Shown here: piece after piece, positions 6,057 to 8,872 of the stretch
Layout of the letters: each line of letters begins with the position of its first letter
How positions within the stretch are numbered: position 1 is the first letter of the stretch
Source of the DNA: an uncultured Asticcacaulis sp.
GTDB lineage: Bacteria > Pseudomonadota > Alphaproteobacteria > Caulobacterales > Caulobacteraceae
DNA: 8,872 bases
Reading direction: 5' to 3'
Assembly: GCA_946482045.1 (NCBI GenBank)
Contig: CAMLPZ010000174.1
Coordinates: 1 to 8,872 of the forward strand
The notes under the pieces: generated by a model
The model's database searches: none
What the model was told of the DNA's origin: nothing
The model's input: only the letters and a program-made list of their open reading frames with translations
Made by a program: the position numbers and the translations under genes

Positions 6057-6635
6057 TTGAATGTCCTCTATGGGGGTTGCGTCGGATTTTTCAGAGATTG
6101 GCGCCACCCATCCATCGCCGATGCGGGCCTCGGCGCCTGCACGCGCCCGGTCGACCAGAGCGACGTGGTTGAAGCGGATCTGCGTCTGGCGGGCGTCATA
6201 GTCCTCGCCCTGGGCGGTCACGCCGGGCGTCCAGTCGAGCACGCAGGTATATCCGGCCGACAGCTCGCGCTTGCCGGCCTCGACAGCGCGGATAGCCGAG
6301 GCGTCCTTGAGGATGAGCGGAAACTGCACCCACTCGCCGTCCTTGCGCGCCAGGGTCGACACCTCGCCGACGGCCAGGTCCTTCCAGTTCTCGGATGTGA
6401 CATCGCAATCGGGATGTTCCAGCGTCACCGGCGCATGACTTGCGCTCTGCAAGCTGGCGTCTGCAAAGACCTCTTCTGGCGGCCTGTAAACTCTGACGAC
6501 GTCCAGGTCATCCCGCCCGACTTCCGCGCCGGTATAGAGCTGAATCCCAGCCCGGACAGCCTTTGCTTCGGCCACAAGATAGCCGTCACCGGTCCGCCGC
6601 GTCCCCGCGACGGAGGCCTGATCGATAAATTGCAT
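5607..6635 (-). CDS. Prohead maturation protease, DUF2213 family, with C-terminal scaffold-like region
   Basis: The product is 342 residues from the ATG at 6635. Residues 1-175 resemble DUF2213 phage proteins, thought to be serine proteases that cut scaffold and capsid during head maturation. Candidate residues are H67 or H74 in ASHAPVTLEHPD, S126 in KRELSAGYTC and H157 in FNHVALVDRARAG, an order like the His-Ser-His of herpes-type prohead proteases. A polar linker (ISEKSDATPIEDIQ) then leads to residue 194 and a helical, charged region to the end (including ADLQRRVAGEALEKL and RAQADAARNARNQTL) that resembles a scaffold. AGAAGG lies 11 nt before the ATG, a long spacing. The open frame runs on upstream to 6995, but that part overlaps the portal gene and the spacer hairpins and has unprotein-like composition. 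A 169-nt gap separates it from the portal gene. The catalytic roles are inferred from family patterns. Confidence 0.83.
   Translation of the reverse strand: MQFIDQASVAGTRRTGDGYLVAEAKAVRAGIQLYTGAEVGRDDLDVVRVYRPPEEVFADASLQSASHAPVTLEHPDCDVTSENWKDLAVGEVSTLARKDGEWVQFPLILKDASAIRAVEAGKRELSAGYTCVLDWTPGVTAQGEDYDARQTQIRFNHVALVDRARAGAEARIGDGWVAPISEKSDATPIEDIQMTLKTVTVDGVPIEVSDQAAAVIADLQRRVAGEALEKLVADRAILIVAARTIVKDIRTEGLSDHDIRKVVVASRLGNAAVAGRTPAYIEARFDILAEEAMRDNAADPFRDAVGGGLKAPMGDLRAQADAARNARNQTLRDAWQSPAAEA
6064..6069 (-). promoter_or_regulatory. Internal ribosome binding site within the protease gene
   Basis: AGAGGA on the minus strand is 7 nt before the in-frame ATG at 6056. It encodes parts of the linker codons (IEDIQ), so selection on protein alone would not require it. 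It supports a nested scaffold product. Confidence 0.45.
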
Positions 6636-6681
6636 TTTGAACTCAACCTTCTGATTAAAGAAAGGAACCTGCTCCGTCACT

Positions 6682-6708
6682 CCTCCCTGTGCCGAAGGCA
6701 TGGGGAGG
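6682..6708. repeat. Imperfect hairpin in the portal-protease spacer
   Basis: Plus-strand CCTCCC (6682-6687) pairs with GGGAGG (6703-6708). Inside, after a 2-by-2 mismatch, TGCC (6690-6693) pairs with GGCA (6697-6700) around a 3-nt loop. The 169-nt spacer 6636-6804 is unusually long for this compact operon. It also holds a G+C-rich run of GCGGC-like repeats near 6750-6775 and an isolated minus-strand TATATT near 6728-6733. The hairpin resembles short palindromic elements scattered in alphaproteobacterial chromosomes, from memory. It may instead be an mRNA stability or processing site. There is no T-tract, so it is not a good intrinsic terminator. Confidence 0.5.
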
Positions 6709-6803
6709 TCGGGTGAGCGTAACCGGAATATAGTCCCGGCAAGCGCAAGCAGCGGCGCGAAGCGGCGGCGCAGCGGTGGTGGGGTACTGCACTTGCCTTG
6801 CAG

Positions 6804-6821
6804 CTCAAGCCGGAGCTTGAG
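6804..6821 (-). other. Stem-loop across the portal stop codon
   Basis: Minus-strand CTCAAGC and GCTTGAG form a perfect 7-bp stem around a 4-nt loop. The portal TGA lies in the 3' arm. No U-run follows, so transcription termination is unlikely; slowing of ribosomes, mRNA 3'-end protection or processing between portal and protease messages would fit better. Confidence 0.45.
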
Positions 6822-8124
6822 ATGCCCCCTCGGCCAAAGCCGCTTCCAACCCAGCCAGGCTCCCGTCCTCCACCAACTCGTTCCCAAGCGCCTTCGCCAC
6901 GGCGTCAATCGGCAACACACTCGGACACTCCCCACCCGTCCCGACAATCGCGCGCACAGCCCGTGCCTTGGCTTCAAACACCCCTGCCCGGTCAACCTCG
7001 CTCAACCCCCACAAAGGCGCCCAGCGATAATGCACCTCGGCCGGCCGCGCACCCAAGGCCGACCTGACAAGACACTCATCCAGCCGCACCATGGCCGGCC
7101 CGGTCTCCAAAGCCTGCATGGCACTGATCCGGTCATAATAGTTCCTGAGATCGCTCTCGCCCGTGGCGTTCATCCCGGCAGGCGTCTGGCTCAGCAATCG
7201 CGTCGCCGGAATATCCGCCGCGCCCGAGACAATCTGCAAGAACCGGTCAAGCACCTCCGGCAACCCCGTCAACGCCGCCGACTTGCTGTCGAACGTCTCT
7301 TCGGCATCCAGGATCAAAGTCCCATTGATGCCCTTGCCGCGCGCCGCCAAAGCAAACCGCTTGAGCAGTTGCGCCTCATAGTCCTCGCCGCCGGCCCTCA
7401 GGTTCTCCATGAACCCTGGCACGCTGACGACATCGACCTTGGCCTCGAAAATCAGGCTGGCGATATTGGCCGCCGTGCTGTCCGCCTGCTTCACGGCATC
7501 GATGGCCGATTGCAACACACTGTCGCCCCAGCCGCCATAAACCGAAGCGCTCAAGGCCGGATCCGCCCGCGCGGCACCATGAAAAATGACCAGCCGCGAC
7601 GGGTGGATCTTCAGTTCCTGGCCCTTGCCGGTCCGGAGCCCATACACCGCCGGCGCGCCATAAAACTCCGACGCCGGATCGCGCTCGATCTCCCCGGCCA
7701 CCAGTTCCCGGCACGACAGCACGGTAAGGTACCTGACCCCACCAATACCCACCCGCGCCGGCTCCAAAGCCGTACTCAGATCACCGTCACCCGTGCCAAT
7801 GAGAATGGCCGCGCCACCCCACAACCGCGCCTTAGTCCTTGCCGCCAACACCTTGCGCTGCAACCCAAGCCGCCGCTCCTCACCCTCGATCAGCGTGATC
7901 TGCGAAGCCTCCGCCTGCCAGTTCCGCCAGGCGCGCACACTGTCAAAGGCCGGAATATCGACGATCTTGCGCGGCAGCCACGCATAGTCATAGGCGTACG
8001 CGATCTGGTCATCGGTCAACACATTGGGCGCATAGACCGAATGCGCCGCCTTGTCGCGATCGGTCCCCAGCCGCGCCACGAAGTTGGTCAGGCTGTCCCC
8101 GATGCGGGCAAACATTTGGCTCAT
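6805..8124 (-). CDS. Phage portal protein, DUF1073 (Gp6-like) family
   Basis: The product is 439 residues. It forms the dodecameric ring at one capsid vertex through which DNA enters and leaves, and which binds terminase and the connector. Family features are the N-terminal TDDQIAYAYDYAWLPRKIVD followed by IPAFDSVRAWRNWQ, the wing strands around GGAAILIGTGDGD and LTVLSCRELVAGEI, the IHPSRLVIFHG strand, the SVYGGWGDSVLQSAIDAVKQ helix, and IPATRLLSQTPAGMNATGES followed by a YYDRISAMQ stem helix, all usual in DUF1073 portals. The C-terminus is alanine- and acid-rich. The ATG at 8124 directly abuts the terminase TAG, with GAAGGGG about 5 nt upstream, so translation is probably coupled. Some databases label this family after the anti-CBASS protein Acb1, but no C-terminal phosphoesterase with paired H-x-T/S motifs is seen here. 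The call is firm from pattern and position. Confidence 0.9.
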   Translation of the reverse strand: MSQMFARIGDSLTNFVARLGTDRDKAAHSVYAPNVLTDDQIAYAYDYAWLPRKIVDIPAFDSVRAWRNWQAEASQITLIEGEERRLGLQRKVLAARTKARLWGGAAILIGTGDGDLSTALEPARVGIGGVRYLTVLSCRELVAGEIERDPASEFYGAPAVYGLRTGKGQELKIHPSRLVIFHGAARADPALSASVYGGWGDSVLQSAIDAVKQADSTAANIASLIFEAKVDVVSVPGFMENLRAGGEDYEAQLLKRFALAARGKGINGTLILDAEETFDSKSAALTGLPEVLDRFLQIVSGAADIPATRLLSQTPAGMNATGESDLRNYYDRISAMQALETGPAMVRLDECLVRSALGARPAEVHYRWAPLWGLSEVDRAGVFEAKARAVRAIVGTGGECPSVLPIDAVAKALGNELVEDGSLAGLEAALAEGASQAPA

Positions 8125-8872
8125 CTAAACCCCTTCAAATCCATAAAAACTGCGGCTTTCACGCGGCGCAAACGCCATCACGAAAGCATCCGCCAGGTTC
8201 GGCGAAGGCACATCGCGCCTGGCCAGATCCTTCTTGCTCTCGACCTTGGCCCGCCCCGCGGCATCAAAATCCCGCCTCGGCGTACACAGCTCATCGATCA
8301 GCCGATCGAGGTGCGCCACCCCGCTATCGATGGCGATCATCTCATCAGGCGCACACACCACCCCGCGCTCGACATAATTGAACGTGTTGCGAAAGCGCGC
8401 CGCCACGCTCCACCACGCCTGAGCCTTCAGATTGGCGTAAAAGTCCTTGTTGGCCTTCGACTGAGGATCGCGCACATCGATGCGCGCCTCCGGATTGACC
8501 ACCCCTGCCCCGGCATTGAACCCGCACCACGCCACCGACGCCCCAAGCTCTGCGTTCAAAGCCTGAAAGTGCGCCCCGGCAAAGGCCCCGACGCCGATGC
8601 TGTCATAGGTAATCGACGCCCCATGTTCCCGCGCCCCAAAATCGCGGGCCAATGCATGTACCCGCCCGGCCGACTTCAAAAGCTCGTCCTCAGCGGCCTT
8701 CCACTCCTCGACGCCGACGCACAAAAACCCGTGCGCCACCACGGCCGCATTCAAATCTCCGCCACTATCGGCCACATCGAAGCCGACCCGCCGCGCGCCC
8801 ACAGCCTCCAACCCCAGCCGCCTATGCGCATCGATCGCAGCCCTGACCCACGCCCGGCGGATAATGACGCTG
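8125..8872 (-). CDS. Terminase large subunit, C-terminal nuclease part (truncated by window edge)
   Basis: The open frame continues past the right edge, reading SVIIRRAWVRAAIDAHRRLG before GARRVGFDVADSGGDLNAAV, so a TTG at 8811 is not the true start. The 248 or so residues present are the RNase H-like nuclease domain that cuts the concatemer during packaging. The first acidic cluster is VGFDVADSGGD and the last is PSPNLADAFVMAFA, the usual ends of this domain. Between them are the EHGASITYDSIGVGAFAGAH helix region and a basic stretch (AGRAKVESKKDLARRD) near the expected DNA-binding face. The ATPase domain with its Walker motifs would lie outside the window. The stop codon TAG abuts the portal ATG. 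The terminase-portal order is canonical and confirms the orientation of the operon. Confidence 0.9.
   Translation of the reverse strand, partial: SVIIRRAWVRAAIDAHRRLGLEAVGARRVGFDVADSGGDLNAAVVAHGFLCVGVEEWKAAEDELLKSAGRVHALARDFGAREHGASITYDSIGVGAFAGAHFQALNAELGASVAWCGFNAGAGVVNPEARIDVRDPQSKANKDFYANLKAQAWWSVAARFRNTFNYVERGVVCAPDEMIAIDSGVAHLDRLIDELCTPRRDFDAAGRAKVESKKDLARRDVPSPNLADAFVMAFAPRESRSFYGFEGV

Noticed and set aside
4295..6716. Long plus-strand open frames (4295-5008, 5139-5840, 5865-6716)
   Set aside because: They lie opposite well-supported head genes. Their products are arginine-, glycine- and alanine-rich with no recognisable domains, as expected from antisense frames in G+C-rich DNA.
6636..6995. 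N-terminal extension of the protease frame to 6995
   Set aside because: It overlaps the portal C-terminus and reads through two hairpins into arginine- and tryptophan-rich sequence unlike a protein domain. The DUF2213-like part starts at the ATG at 6635.
6805..8124. Portal gene as an Acb1 anti-CBASS protein
   Set aside because: Family names in databases link DUF1073 with Acb1, but this 439-residue protein shows no paired H-x-T/S phosphoesterase motifs and has a full portal layout directly after terminase.
8809..8811. TTG at 8811 as a start for the terminase
   Set aside because: The frame stays open to the window edge with sequence typical of the region before the nuclease domain, so the gene is cut by the window rather than starting here.

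Overview
The window reads as part of the late (head) operon of a tailed double-stranded DNA phage or prophage. Every supported gene is on the minus strand, so transcription runs from high to low coordinates. G+C-rich codon use in the head genes and the family types suggest an alphaproteobacterial host. This is an inference from composition and gene style, and no host gene, integrase or attachment site is visible. I cannot tell a prophage from a free phage.

Region 1 (8872 down to 4178) is a packaging and capsid module in canonical order. It holds the end of the large terminase subunit, a DUF1073-type portal, a DUF2213-type prohead protease with a probable nested scaffold start, a small cement-like protein, and a DUF2184-type major capsid protein. 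Gaps are 0 to 16 nt, except for a 169-nt spacer with two hairpins between portal and protease. Region 2 (4172 to 3696) is a small unnamed protein with a beta-rich N-terminus, a short coiled coil and a C-terminal mini-domain.

Region 3 (about 3603 to 343) is a compositionally different cassette, near 50% G+C in sampled lines against about 60-70% in sampled head-gene lines. It holds a 712-residue pectate-lyase-fold spike and a membrane acyltransferase of family 3. Region 4 (263 to 1) is the start of a DnaT-like ssDNA-binding family protein, commonly found in phage structural operons.

Together the genes would package DNA (terminase, portal), build and mature the capsid (scaffold, protease, capsid, cement), and recognise or cut a surface glycan (spike). 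The acyltransferase could modify a surface glycan of the lysogen or infected host. The two most notable points are an N-terminal domain of about 50 residues shared by the spike and the small protein beside the capsid gene, and the spike/acyltransferase pair lying between head genes. I see no clear defence system, CRISPR array, tRNA or insertion sequence.
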